From the NCBI GenBank assembly GCA_007125875.1, contig SLCI01000255.1, positions 1-6,601 of the forward strand: 6,601 nucleotides of DNA, written 5' to 3'. Each line of letters begins with the position of its first letter. Within the stretch, counting starts at the first letter, position 1. Source of the stretch: Kiritimatiellia bacterium. GTDB taxonomy: Bacteria > Verrucomicrobiota > Kiritimatiellia > SLAD01. Positions 1-6,393 of the stretch are shown here, piece by piece. Position numbers and translations under genes: made by a program. Under the pieces are notes generated by a model that did not search any database, was not told the DNA's origin, and saw nothing but the letters and a program-made list of their open reading frames with translations.

Positions 1-861
1 CAACCTTTTGTTTTCGATCCAGCGACCGCGTTATCTTCACAAGAACGCATGGAGCGAGTCGATCCCTCAGCCCGCCGTGCTTCACCTGAAGTGAACCGGG
101 GGCGTACTGCTACAGAGCCCACTCGGAATCAACGCCCTGCTGTTGAATCCGCTGAGCGCGCTGAGCGGAATGAGGGGCGTCGAGGGTTATTTAGCTGGCG
201 CAGTAACAACTCTGAGTCTACATCTTCACCCCGTGCTGAGACGAGTCCGAGACCGTTTTCGGGCGAGCCTCTCGGTGTACCACCACAGCGTACGGCTTCA
301 GTCGGTAATCCTGCAGCTTCGCCTGGAGTCGAGACGTTTACTGACCACATCGGAGCGGAGCCAGAGCTGCGTATGCGAGCTGGGCGCGGCTATCGACTGC
401 AGCCGGGCGATCCTGTCCAGATCTATTTGCGGGGGATCCCAGAACCGGCTGACTACGAGTATGTGATCGCGGACGAGGGGACTATCACCTTGCCTTATAT
501 TCCGCCCGTGCAAGCTGCGGGCCTTACTGTTTCGGAGTTGCAGCGTAAGATTCACGACACCTACATCGATGAGCAAATCTATCGACAAATCACTGTCAAT
601 GTCATCCTGCCCACGCAAAGCTATTTTGTTCGCGGCGAAGTCCGTCAGCCGGGGCGTTTCCCGTTGACCGGCGGTATGACCGTATTGCAAGCTATCGCTG
701 CAGCGGGAGGGTATACTGAATTCGCCAATCCGCGCCGGGTGGAAATTATTCGAGATGGGGAAACGATTCTGGAAAACGCACGCCAAATGGAGCAGAACCC
801 GGATCAGGATCTTCCCGTTAAAGCGGGTGACGTAATCATTGTCCGACGTAGCATATTCTAG
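1..861 (+). CDS. Polysaccharide export protein (Poly_export + SLBB), 5'-truncated by window
   Basis: Outer-membrane or periplasmic polysaccharide export protein of the Wza/GumB type, carrying capsule or exopolysaccharide out of the cell. The frame is open from base 1. The first ATG is at 49 but has no Shine-Dalgarno sequence, so the real start, with any signal peptide or lipobox, probably lies upstream. Numbering from that ATG, residues 1-112 are rich in Arg, Glu, Ser and Pro and look disordered. A Poly_export domain follows at about 114-186 (YRLQPGDPVQIYLRG; DEGTITLPYI), then an SLBB domain at about 192-245 (YFVRGEVRQPGRFPL; LQAIAAAGGYTEFANPRR). The protein ends at VKAGDVIIVRRSIF, as short family members do. 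There is no room for the second SLBB domain and C-terminal transmembrane helix of E. coli Wza. The stop lies inside the next gene, suggesting translational coupling. Family assignment is firm; the polymer exported is unknown. Confidence 0.9.
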   Translation, partial: QPFVFDPATALSSQERMERVDPSARRASPEVNRGRTATEPTRNQRPAVESAERAERNEGRRGLFSWRSNNSESTSSPRAETSPRPFSGEPLGVPPQRTASVGNPAASPGVETFTDHIGAEPELRMRAGRGYRLQPGDPVQIYLRGIPEPADYEYVIADEGTITLPYIPPVQAAGLTVSELQRKIHDTYIDEQIYRQITVNVILPTQSYFVRGEVRQPGRFPLTGGMTVLQAIAAAGGYTEFANPRRVEIIRDGETILENARQMEQNPDQDLPVKAGDVIIVRRSIF

Positions 862-2791
862 TCCTACGTTCCGTCCGCCATCCCCGGTCAGGGGAAAGCG
901 ACGTGGCCGTCGACCACCCCCTTTGTCGACGCGTCGGTCCATATACGAATGGGCCTCAATGGTTTTGTTATTGTTGCCCGCTACGGTCGGAATAGTGCTG
1001 TTTGGTGCCGTTCGGCCCTGGTCGATGGGCAGCATACTTGTCTTCGTTTTCATTGGAATAGCGCTCTATCTTTTGCGGCCTATTCTTAATCAGCACGTTA
1101 GCGAGTTGCGTATACCGCCGGGTGGGCTGCTTTTCCTCGTGATGATGCTTTACACGGCGCTATCCATGCCGATCGCTTCTGTTCCGTACGAAGCTAGGAT
1201 TGCGCTGTTGAAGTTGGCCAGCTATGTCGGGGCGTACTGGGCGTGGACCGAATGGGCCTCACGGTTCGGGCGCTGGCGGATCCTGCTCTTTGTGCCGCTT
1301 TTGCTCGGCACATTGGTGGCGCTATACGCCATCGTTCAACATGTGCAGGGCAGCAATATGGTGTTGAACATGCCGCGTCACGAGCAGTACGGCATGCGGG
1401 CCAGTGGTACATTCCGTGCACCAGCGTACATGGGCGCTTACATGGGAACGATTATCTGCTTGGCGCTCAGTCTCATGTTGATGCCAGCCGCTGGAGCCTT
1501 TCTTCGCATCTTTAGCGGCTATAGTTTATTGCTTTGTTTTCCTGTCTTGTATCTCTCTGAGTCCCGAAGCGGTTGGGTTGGTACCGCGCTGGGCGTGCCC
1601 GTTGTTTTGCTCCTAATCATGGCACGCAAGAGTATGCGGGCGTTTTTGATCACGCTCATCGCCTTGCCGTTATTGGGTGGTGCAGTGTTAGGGAGTGTTT
1701 GGGCCGCCTCGCCAATGTTCCAACAGCGTATTCAGGAGGCCATTAACGCGGAGGGATCGGCAGGGTGGCGGCTTGATACCTGGCGCGATACAATGGTGAT
1801 GATTCAGGATGCGCCGATCCTCGGATTCGGTCCAGGCAGCTACAAGTGGCGCTATTCTCCTTATCAAACATGGGAAACCAATATTTGGGTTGATTATACG
1901 CACAACGAATATTTGCAGCTATGGGCCGAATATGGACTGGTTGGTTTGATCATCATGCTGCTCATTGTGGGCAGCATCGTCTATCACTGTTTGCGAAGTT
2001 ATTTGAAAGCGGAGTTGAGTCGCGACATATGTTTGACCGCAGGTTTTCTGGGTGCCTTGGTCGCTGCACTAGGACACGCGATCTTTGATTTTAATCTGCA
2101 TGTGCTGTCGCTGGTCCATTTGCTTGTGCTTTATGGTGGCGTCACGATGGGGGGGCTATGCCGTTCCGGATTAATTCAAACCCGGGAATTACCCCAAACA
2201 GCGCGCTGGTGGTTACAGTTGCCTCTACTCGTATTAACCTGCTGGGCACTAGTGGCTTCACTTCAGCATGCGGTGGCTGGCACGATGGTGCGTCTGGCGG
2301 AAGACGACATCAAAAATGTCAATCTGCTGGCGCCCGATCCATATGGTGTCGCTGAACGTAGAATGCGGATTGCGGCTCGTATGGATCCCGGATTTTGGGA
2401 GCCACACTTGCAATTGGGAGATCTCCAGAGACGACGCGCATTCTGGATTCGGGAGCCGGAACTTAGAGAACAAAAACTTCAGCAAGCCTTGGCCCATTAT
2501 TATCGCGCCCACTCGCTTAATCCCTATGATATGAATCCGGTCTATGGTTTGGGGCGTACCCATTTTCTTTTGGGTAACGAAGAACTCTCCCTGCAGTATC
2601 TGCACCGCACGGTAGAGCATGCGCCGATGTTCACCTTCTTCCATATCCAGTTTGGGCTGCAGTTGCGCCAAATGGGATACTACGAGGAGGCGCTCGAAAT
2701 GTTCATTCGGGCTCGTCGCGCCGGGGCAGGTCAGGAGCCGGTCGTGCGTAGCAACATCCGCTGGCTTCAACAACAGCTACGCGAGCCCTGA
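839..2791 (+). CDS. Wzy/WaaL-family O-antigen polymerase or ligase with C-terminal TPR-like domain
   Basis: Inner-membrane glycan polymerase or ligase that joins lipid-linked oligosaccharides on the periplasmic side. A basic N-terminal tail (about 1-36) is followed by roughly 12 hydrophobic segments between 37 and 478. A large extracytoplasmic loop at about 290-362 carries GWRLDTW, GFGPGSY and then His355-Asn356. These fit the H[NSQ]-X9-GXX[GTY] pattern of O-antigen ligases, with G366 and G369 in place. FDFNLH (416-421) is also typical. Residues about 500-645 are soluble and helical with TPR-like spacing (LAHYYRAHSLNP; YYEEALEMFIRA). At 650 residues it is longer than a bare Wzy or WaaL (about 400-450) because of this tail. 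The start is TTG at 839, preceded by GGTGA eight bases upstream and overlapping the export gene by 23 bp. An in-frame ATG at 959, just inside the first membrane segment, is the alternative. The sequence cannot separate polymerase from ligase. Confidence 0.88.
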   Translation: MSDVAYSSPTFRPPSPVRGKRRGRRPPPLSTRRSIYEWASMVLLLLPATVGIVLFGAVRPWSMGSILVFVFIGIALYLLRPILNQHVSELRIPPGGLLFLVMMLYTALSMPIASVPYEARIALLKLASYVGAYWAWTEWASRFGRWRILLFVPLLLGTLVALYAIVQHVQGSNMVLNMPRHEQYGMRASGTFRAPAYMGAYMGTIICLALSLMLMPAAGAFLRIFSGYSLLLCFPVLYLSESRSGWVGTALGVPVVLLLIMARKSMRAFLITLIALPLLGGAVLGSVWAASPMFQQRIQEAINAEGSAGWRLDTWRDTMVMIQDAPILGFGPGSYKWRYSPYQTWETNIWVDYTHNEYLQLWAEYGLVGLIIMLLIVGSIVYHCLRSYLKAELSRDICLTAGFLGALVAALGHAIFDFNLHVLSLVHLLVLYGGVTMGGLCRSGLIQTRELPQTARWWLQLPLLVLTCWALVASLQHAVAGTMVRLAEDDIKNVNLLAPDPYGVAERRMRIAARMDPGFWEPHLQLGDLQRRRAFWIREPELREQKLQQALAHYYRAHSLNPYDMNPVYGLGRTHFLLGNEELSLQYLHRTVEHAPMFTFFHIQFGLQLRQMGYYEEALEMFIRARRAGAGQEPVVRSNIRWLQQQLREP

Positions 2792-2796
2792 GCGGC

Positions 2797-2825
2797 TTGA
2801 CGTTGTGGTAACTAGTCAATATGTT
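2797..2825 (+). promoter_or_regulatory. Candidate sigma-70-type promoter for the regulator gene
   Basis: TTGACG (2797-2802, 5 of 6 to the -35 consensus), a 17-base spacer and TATGTT (2820-2825, 4 of 6 to the -10 consensus) lie just after the Wzy stop codon. The spacing is ideal and the site is in the only sizeable gap between the first two and the next genes. Transcription would start near 2832, giving a leader of about 90 bases. This is a by-eye match and the organism's sigma factor preferences are unknown. Confidence 0.4.
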
Positions 2826-2840
2826 CAATACGAATTGAAC
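2823..2840 (+). promoter_or_regulatory. Perfect inverted repeat, candidate operator of the GbsR/MarR regulator
   Basis: GTTCAAT (2823-2829), four bases ACGA, then ATTGAAC (2834-2840) form a perfect 7+7 bp dyad of 18 bp. It overlaps the candidate -10 element and the predicted transcription start, where a bound dimer would block RNA polymerase. MarR/GbsR-type winged-helix dimers usually bind such short dyads in their own promoters, so autoregulation is a reasonable inference. The stem is too short and AT-rich to be a convincing terminator. Confidence 0.45.
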
Positions 2841-2923
2841 GAAACTCACAGCCAGCATGTCTTTCAGGTAGGTTTTCAGGCGATTGGGGAACTGACGGGG
2901 ACGAAGTCTGTCGCCTTGTATTT

Positions 2924-3418
2924 ATGTCATCCGAGTTAGAAGCCTTGCGTCAGCGCTTTATCGAGCGCGCAGGACAGATCACGCAATCCATTGGCATTGG
3001 TCGTGTAATCGGGCAGAGCTTTGCCCATATCTATTTCAGTCCCGAACCACAAACACTTGATGATCTCACTCAAGCGCTTCAGATCAGCAAAGGCTCTGCA
3101 AGTATGTCGGTCCGTCAATTAGAGCAATGGGGTGCCGTTCGCCAAGTCTGGATCAAGGGCGAGCGAAAAGATCACTACGAAGCCAATGATGATTTTGGTC
3201 GGATCATTCGACGGGCGCTCTTGGATCTGATTGGACGTCGAATGGAAACGACCGACACGCTGCTAGAGGATAGCGAAGCGTATGTAAAACGCGATCAGGG
3301 TAAGTCTCAAGATCCTGAACACGCCTTCATGGAGCGCAGGATCAAGAAGTTGCGTCATTTCCGGGATCGGGCGCAATACATATGGGATAGCTCTGTCCTG
3401 CGTCTTTTGCTTAAATGA
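2924..3418 (+). CDS. GbsR/MarR-family winged-helix transcriptional regulator
   Basis: DNA-binding regulator of 164 residues, close to the usual length of this family. An N-terminal helix (about 1-36) precedes the winged helix-turn-helix at about 40-88. PQTLDDLTQALQISKGSAS contains the recognition region (SKGSASMSVRQLEQWGAV), and the wing carries VWIKGERKDHYEA. This SKG-S-S plus WGAV plus KGxRKDxYEA pattern is typical of GbsR-type proteins. The C-terminal helices (about 90-162) would form the dimer interface. ATG 2924 is the only usual start codon after the in-frame stop at 2813. No clear Shine-Dalgarno sequence precedes it, so translation may be weak. Known GbsR/OpcR proteins repress osmolyte uptake or synthesis genes; here the target is more likely the surrounding glycan genes and its own promoter, which is inference. 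The aminotransferase start lies 24 bases after its stop, so the two are probably cotranscribed. Confidence 0.85.
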   Translation: MSSELEALRQRFIERAGQITQSIGIGRVIGQSFAHIYFSPEPQTLDDLTQALQISKGSASMSVRQLEQWGAVRQVWIKGERKDHYEANDDFGRIIRRALLDLIGRRMETTDTLLEDSEAYVKRDQGKSQDPEHAFMERRIKKLRHFRDRAQYIWDSSVLRLLLK

Positions 3419-3425
3419 TTCCACG

Positions 3426-3431
3426 AAAGGA
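3426..3431 (+). promoter_or_regulatory. Ribosome binding site deciding the aminotransferase start
   Basis: AAAGGA ends only 2 bases before the in-frame GTG at 3434 but 11 bases before the ATG at 3443. Two bases is too close for initiation, while 11 is slightly long but workable, so ATG 3443 is preferred. The ATG at 3438 is out of frame. Confidence 0.5.
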
Positions 3432-3442
3432 TAGTGAATGTC

Positions 3443-4588
3443 ATGAACGTACCGTTGCTTGATCTCAAGGCCCAGTATAGTGCGCTTCAATCGGAAATCG
3501 ATGCAGCCGTAAAAGCCGTTTTCGATTCCCAGTATTTTATATTGGGTCCAGAGGTGATGGCTTGCGAGCAAGCAGTTGCAGCTTATTCACACGCCACCCA
3601 CGGATGCGGTGTGTCATCGGGTACGGACGCGTTACTGATGGCATTGATGGCGGAGGATATCGGGCCGGGCGACGAGGTAATCACAACCCCATACACGTTC
3701 TTTGCTACTGCCGGTTCGATCGCGCGGACCGGTGCCCGTCCCGTATTCGTTGATATTGATCCGGAAACCTATAATCTGCGCGCGGACCAAATAGAGGCCT
3801 GTATCACGAACAAAACCAAGGCGATCATGGTTGTGCATCTCTATGGCCTGATGGCTGATATGGATCCGATTATGGCGATTGCAGCGCAGCAGGGGCTACC
3901 CGTGATTGAGGACGCGGCGCAAGCGATCGGGTCCGAGTATAAAGGGCGTCGAGCCGGCTCGATTGGTGCCTACGGATGTTTTTCGTTTTTCCCTTCCAAA
4001 AACTTGGGCGGTGCGGGTGATGGCGGGATGGTCATCACCCAAGACGAGCAGCGCGCAAAGAAATTGGTGATGCTTCGTAATCACGGTATGGAGCCGAAAT
4101 ATTATCATGCCATGATTGGCGGAAACTTCCGTCTGGATGCCCTGCAAGCCGCGGTGATTAACGTTAAACTGAAGTACCTTGATGAATGGAGTCGTGGTCG
4201 CCAAGCCAACGCCTTGCGTTACAAGCGACTATTCGAGGAGGCAGGGATCGGACCGGACCAAATTCAGATGCCCTGGATGCCACCAAGCACGGATCCATCG
4301 TATGCGGGTACCTGCGGTTGTCGGCATATCTTTAATCAGTTTGTGATCCGGTCAACGAACCGCGATGCCCTGCGTGATCACCTGATCGGACAGGGAATAG
4401 GGACAGAGATCTACTATCCTGTCCCGCTACATATGCAGGAATGTTTTACCTATCTTGGGTACAAGGCTGTTGATTTCCCTGAAGCAGAGCGCGCTGCGGC
4501 TGAAACGTTGGCCTTGCCGATTTATCCGGAACTGACGGATGAGCAAGCAGTCGCCGTCGTTGATAGCATTCAGTCCTTTCTGCGCTGA
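3443..4588 (+). CDS. DegT/DnrJ/EryC1/StrS family nucleotide-sugar aminotransferase
   Basis: PLP-dependent fold-type I enzyme that transfers an amino group from glutamate or glutamine to a keto-sugar nucleotide, making an amino sugar for the polysaccharide; cytoplasmic. Length 381 residues from ATG 3443, normal for the family. The N-terminus MNVPLLDLKAQY is typical. PLP-phosphate contacts are in SSGTDALL (about 58-65). The Asp that binds the PLP ring nitrogen is D157 in EDAAQAIGS. The Schiff-base Lys is K186 in FFPSKNLGG. GGNFRLDALQAA (about 226-237) and RHIFNQF then GIGTEIYYPVPLH (about 294-330) complete the signature. The pattern is closest to WbpE/FdtB-like 3-aminotransferases, but the exact substrate (UDP- or dTDP-linked keto sugar) cannot be fixed from sequence. 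A small insert, DPSYAGTCGC, just before RHIF is mildly unusual. The stop abuts the Nudix start (TGAATG). Confidence 0.93.
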   Translation: MNVPLLDLKAQYSALQSEIDAAVKAVFDSQYFILGPEVMACEQAVAAYSHATHGCGVSSGTDALLMALMAEDIGPGDEVITTPYTFFATAGSIARTGARPVFVDIDPETYNLRADQIEACITNKTKAIMVVHLYGLMADMDPIMAIAAQQGLPVIEDAAQAIGSEYKGRRAGSIGAYGCFSFFPSKNLGGAGDGGMVITQDEQRAKKLVMLRNHGMEPKYYHAMIGGNFRLDALQAAVINVKLKYLDEWSRGRQANALRYKRLFEEAGIGPDQIQMPWMPPSTDPSYAGTCGCRHIFNQFVIRSTNRDALRDHLIGQGIGTEIYYPVPLHMQECFTYLGYKAVDFPEAERAAAETLALPIYPELTDEQAVAVVDSIQSFLR

Positions 4589-5050
4589 ATGAGCCGAAAC
4601 ATGACAAATCATTTCATTGATCATCAACTTTATCGTCAGATACTGGAGTCAATGCCGATCGCGTGTGTGGATGTGGCGATTGTTGCTGATGGCAAAGTGC
4701 TCTTGGTGCGGCGTCAGGATGACCCCGCCAAAGGGCAGTGGTGGGTTCCCGGTGGACGTGTGCGCAAAGGCGAAACGTTGAAGGACGCGGCTCGGCGTAA
4801 GGCGCAGGAAGAAGTGGGCTTAACTTGTCATGTAGGCCCCATTATTCATACTGACGAAACCATCTTTCCTGATGGCCCCTATGACGTGCCGATCCATAGT
4901 ATAAATACCTGCTTCTTTTTATATCCGGAAAGCAATACGACAGCGATTCAACTGGATGATCACCACGAGGACGCGAAGTGGGTCGACTCCATTGATAAGG
5001 ATTTACACCCCTATGTTCGCCTTTGTTTGGCCGGGGCCGGCTTGAAATGA
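4589..5050 (+). CDS. Nudix hydrolase, GDP-mannose mannosyl hydrolase-like
   Basis: Nudix-fold hydrolase of 153 residues, near the usual length of GDP-mannose mannosyl hydrolases (about 150-160). The N-terminal YRQILESMPIACVDVAI, followed by GKVLLVRRQDDPAKGQWWVPGG, matches the Gmm-like subgroup found in sugar loci. The Nudix box is at 56-78: G56-X5-E62-X7-R70-K71-X2-E74-E75-X-G77-L78. The first Glu of the classic REUXEE is Lys (K71). From memory this RK variant recurs in this subgroup, and E. coli Gmm also departs from the box. It probably cleaves a GDP-sugar such as GDP-mannose or GDP-fucose, or another sugar nucleotide, balancing precursor pools. ATG 4589 directly follows the aminotransferase stop, and ATG 4601 is an equally weak alternative; neither has a Shine-Dalgarno sequence, so translational coupling is likely. 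Family is firm, substrate inferred. Confidence 0.87.
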   Translation: MSRNMTNHFIDHQLYRQILESMPIACVDVAIVADGKVLLVRRQDDPAKGQWWVPGGRVRKGETLKDAARRKAQEEVGLTCHVGPIIHTDETIFPDGPYDVPIHSINTCFFLYPESNTTAIQLDDHHEDAKWVDSIDKDLHPYVRLCLAGAGLK

Positions 5051-5060
5051 AACTCATTCC

Positions 5061-5065
5061 AGGAG
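5061..5065 (+). promoter_or_regulatory. Ribosome binding site of the small ORF
   Basis: AGGAG sits 5 bases before the ATG at 5071. It is one of the best Shine-Dalgarno matches in the window. It favours 5071 over the ATG at 5047 that overlaps the Nudix stop (ATGA), and it is the main reason to treat the small ORF as translated. Confidence 0.5.
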
Positions 5066-5070
5066 CTGGC

Positions 5071-5232
5071 ATGTCGCCATCAGCTGCTCCGCTGACCGAC
5101 GATGAGAAGACGCTCATTTTGAGCAATCTGCGCCTGACTGTTGCTGACCGACTGAAACGGCACGACGCTGCTTTACATGCGCTGAACCAGCTTCGAACGG
5201 CCGTCCGCGAAGCTGAGCCAAGCCAAAGATGA
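5071..5232 (+). CDS. Small hypothetical protein, 53 residues
   Basis: Not recognised as any known family. From ATG 5071 it encodes 53 residues: a short Ser/Pro/Ala-rich start, then two predicted helices (about 9-26, LTDDEKTLILSNLRLTVA, and 27-48, rich in Leu, Arg and His, with heptad-like LHALNQLR), ending in EAEPSQR. It has no signal peptide, membrane segment or cysteine. Support comes from the AGGAG site 5 bases upstream, its place 20 bases after the Nudix stop on the same strand, and an amphipathic composition that random frames seldom give. An upstream ATG at 5047, overlapping the Nudix stop, would add 8 residues (61 in all). It could be a small helical-hairpin or accessory protein, or a chance ORF in a degraded spacer. 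No function is proposed. Confidence 0.45.
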   Translation: MSPSAAPLTDDEKTLILSNLRLTVADRLKRHDAALHALNQLRTAVREAEPSQR

Positions 5233-5421
5233 TGCAACAACTACTAATCGGCGGATACCAAGAAGCCTTGCAGCATTCCGTCGAAGTGTGCATAGATGAG
5301 CATTAAGTTCGAATAGTATCGTTGTCCGCCATTATCCGAGCCAAAGAGGCGATGAACTGGGATCGCGATCATGAAGCCGTAAGACATTGAAGTTTATTCA
5401 AGAACAAGGAAGGAAGATACG
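5233..5421 (+). other. Spacer before the fucose synthase gene, no recognisable gene
   Basis: About 190 bases, the longest gap in the window. It holds only tiny ORFs, such as a 25-codon one starting at 5229 that overlaps the preceding stop (ATGATG). A 10-bp palindrome GATCGCGATC lies at 5361-5370, and a 9-base direct repeat AGCCAAAGA occurs at 5221-5229 and 5339-5347. I found no convincing -35/-10 pair, terminator hairpin or RNA gene. It may hold a promoter of unfamiliar type or be the remains of a lost gene. Confidence 0.4.
5407..5414 (+). promoter_or_regulatory. Strong ribosome binding site of the fucose synthase gene
   Basis: AGGAAGGA, a doubled purine-rich Shine-Dalgarno sequence, ends 7 bases before ATG 5422. 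It fixes the start and suggests this gene is translated independently rather than by coupling, unlike the abutting genes upstream. Confidence 0.65.
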
Positions 5422-6360
5422 ATGAACAATTTTTGGAACGATAAACGTGTTGTCGTTACCGGTGGTGCGGGGTTCTTGGGCAGCTTTGTATGTGAGAAGC
5501 TGAAGGAGCGCGGTGCTGCTGAAGTGTATGCACCCCGTAGTGCCGATTATGACATAGTCGAAATCGACGGCGTCAATAAGCTGCTTGATGACACCAACCC
5601 CAATCTCATCATCCACCTGGCCGCCCGTGTGGGTGGAATCGGCGCCAATCGCGAGCATCCCGGCGACTTCTTTTACGCCAATCTCATGATGGGGGTGCAA
5701 TTGATTCACGAGGCATGGAAGCGCGGTGTCGATAAGTTCCTCGCGCTCGGCACGATCTGTGCCTATCCCAAATTTACACCCGTGCCCTTCAAGGAGGACG
5801 ACCTCTGGAATGGCTATCCGGAGGAGACCAATGCGCCCTACGGCTTGGCCAAAAAGATGTTATTGGTTCAGTCGCAGGCCTACCGTCAGCAATACGGTTT
5901 CAACTCCATCTACTTGTTGCCGGTCAATCTGTATGGGCCGCGCGACAACTTTGATCCGAACAGCTCACACGTCATCCCAGCGCTGATCAAGAAATGCATT
6001 GAAGCGAAGGAATCGGGCGCAGACCATATCGAGGCATGGGGCGACGGCTCGCCTACACGTGAGTTTCTTTATGTCGAAGATGCAGCCGAAGGTATTGTTC
6101 TGGCGACCGAAAAATATGACAAGCCGGAACCAGTAAACTTGGGCAGTGCCTTTGAGATCAGCATCAAGGATCTGACTGAGACGATCGCACGGCTGACCGG
6201 TTTCGAAGGTGAAATCCGTTGGGATAGCTCCAAGCCCAATGGACAACCTCGCCGCAAGCTGGACGTTGCATTGGCCGAGCAGGAATTCGGATTCAAGTCC
6301 ACCACCTCTTTTGAGGACGGGTTGAAGCAAACGATCGAGTGGTATATCGCCAATCGATAG
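5422..6360 (+). CDS. fcl: GDP-L-fucose synthase (GDP-4-keto-6-deoxymannose epimerase/reductase)
   Basis: Converts GDP-4-keto-6-deoxy-D-mannose to GDP-L-fucose with NADPH, by 3,5-epimerisation and 4-reduction; cytoplasmic, last step of de novo GDP-fucose synthesis. It has 312 residues, close to E. coli Fcl (321). The Rossmann nucleotide motif is TGGAGFLGS (13-21). VGGIGANREHPGDFF (70-84) is diagnostic of the family. The catalytic pair is Y140 and K144 in PYGLAKK. C113 lies in LGTICAYPK and H183 in SSHVIPALI, matching the epimerase Cys and His of E. coli Fcl. The usual active-site Ser is Thr111 here, which can play the same hydroxyl role. GDGSPTREFLYVEDAAEG (207-224) and NGQPRRKLD (273-281) complete the signature. 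GDP-mannose 4,6-dehydratase (gmd), which makes its substrate, is not in the window. FkbM follows 33 bases downstream. Confidence 0.95.
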   Translation: MNNFWNDKRVVVTGGAGFLGSFVCEKLKERGAAEVYAPRSADYDIVEIDGVNKLLDDTNPNLIIHLAARVGGIGANREHPGDFFYANLMMGVQLIHEAWKRGVDKFLALGTICAYPKFTPVPFKEDDLWNGYPEETNAPYGLAKKMLLVQSQAYRQQYGFNSIYLLPVNLYGPRDNFDPNSSHVIPALIKKCIEAKESGADHIEAWGDGSPTREFLYVEDAAEGIVLATEKYDKPEPVNLGSAFEISIKDLTETIARLTGFEGEIRWDSSKPNGQPRRKLDVALAEQEFGFKSTTSFEDGLKQTIEWYIANR

Positions 6361-6393
6361 GTTTCTTTCGCGGATAATCGGTCAAGCAACAAC

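Noticed and set aside
298..1053. Long minus-strand ORF (251 codons) opposite the export and Wzy genes
   Set aside because: It lies wholly antisense to two well-supported genes, has no recognisable domain, and is a shadow of their codon bias.
2258..2773. Minus-strand ORF of 171 codons opposite the TPR-like tail
   Set aside because: Antisense to a clear coding region, with no family motif.
2878..2916. Possible leader hairpin, AGGCGA pairing with TCGCCT
   Set aside because: Six base pairs around a loop of about 27 bases is expected by chance and shows no riboswitch or attenuator pattern.
5229..5306. 25-codon ORF overlapping the small ORF's stop (ATGATG)
   Set aside because: Too short, no good ribosome binding site and no recognisable features; kept only as a note in the spacer entry.
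5361..5370. Palindrome GATCGCGATC as an operator
   Set aside because: Short and composed of common GATC/CGCG words, with no adjacent promoter match and no second copy in the window.
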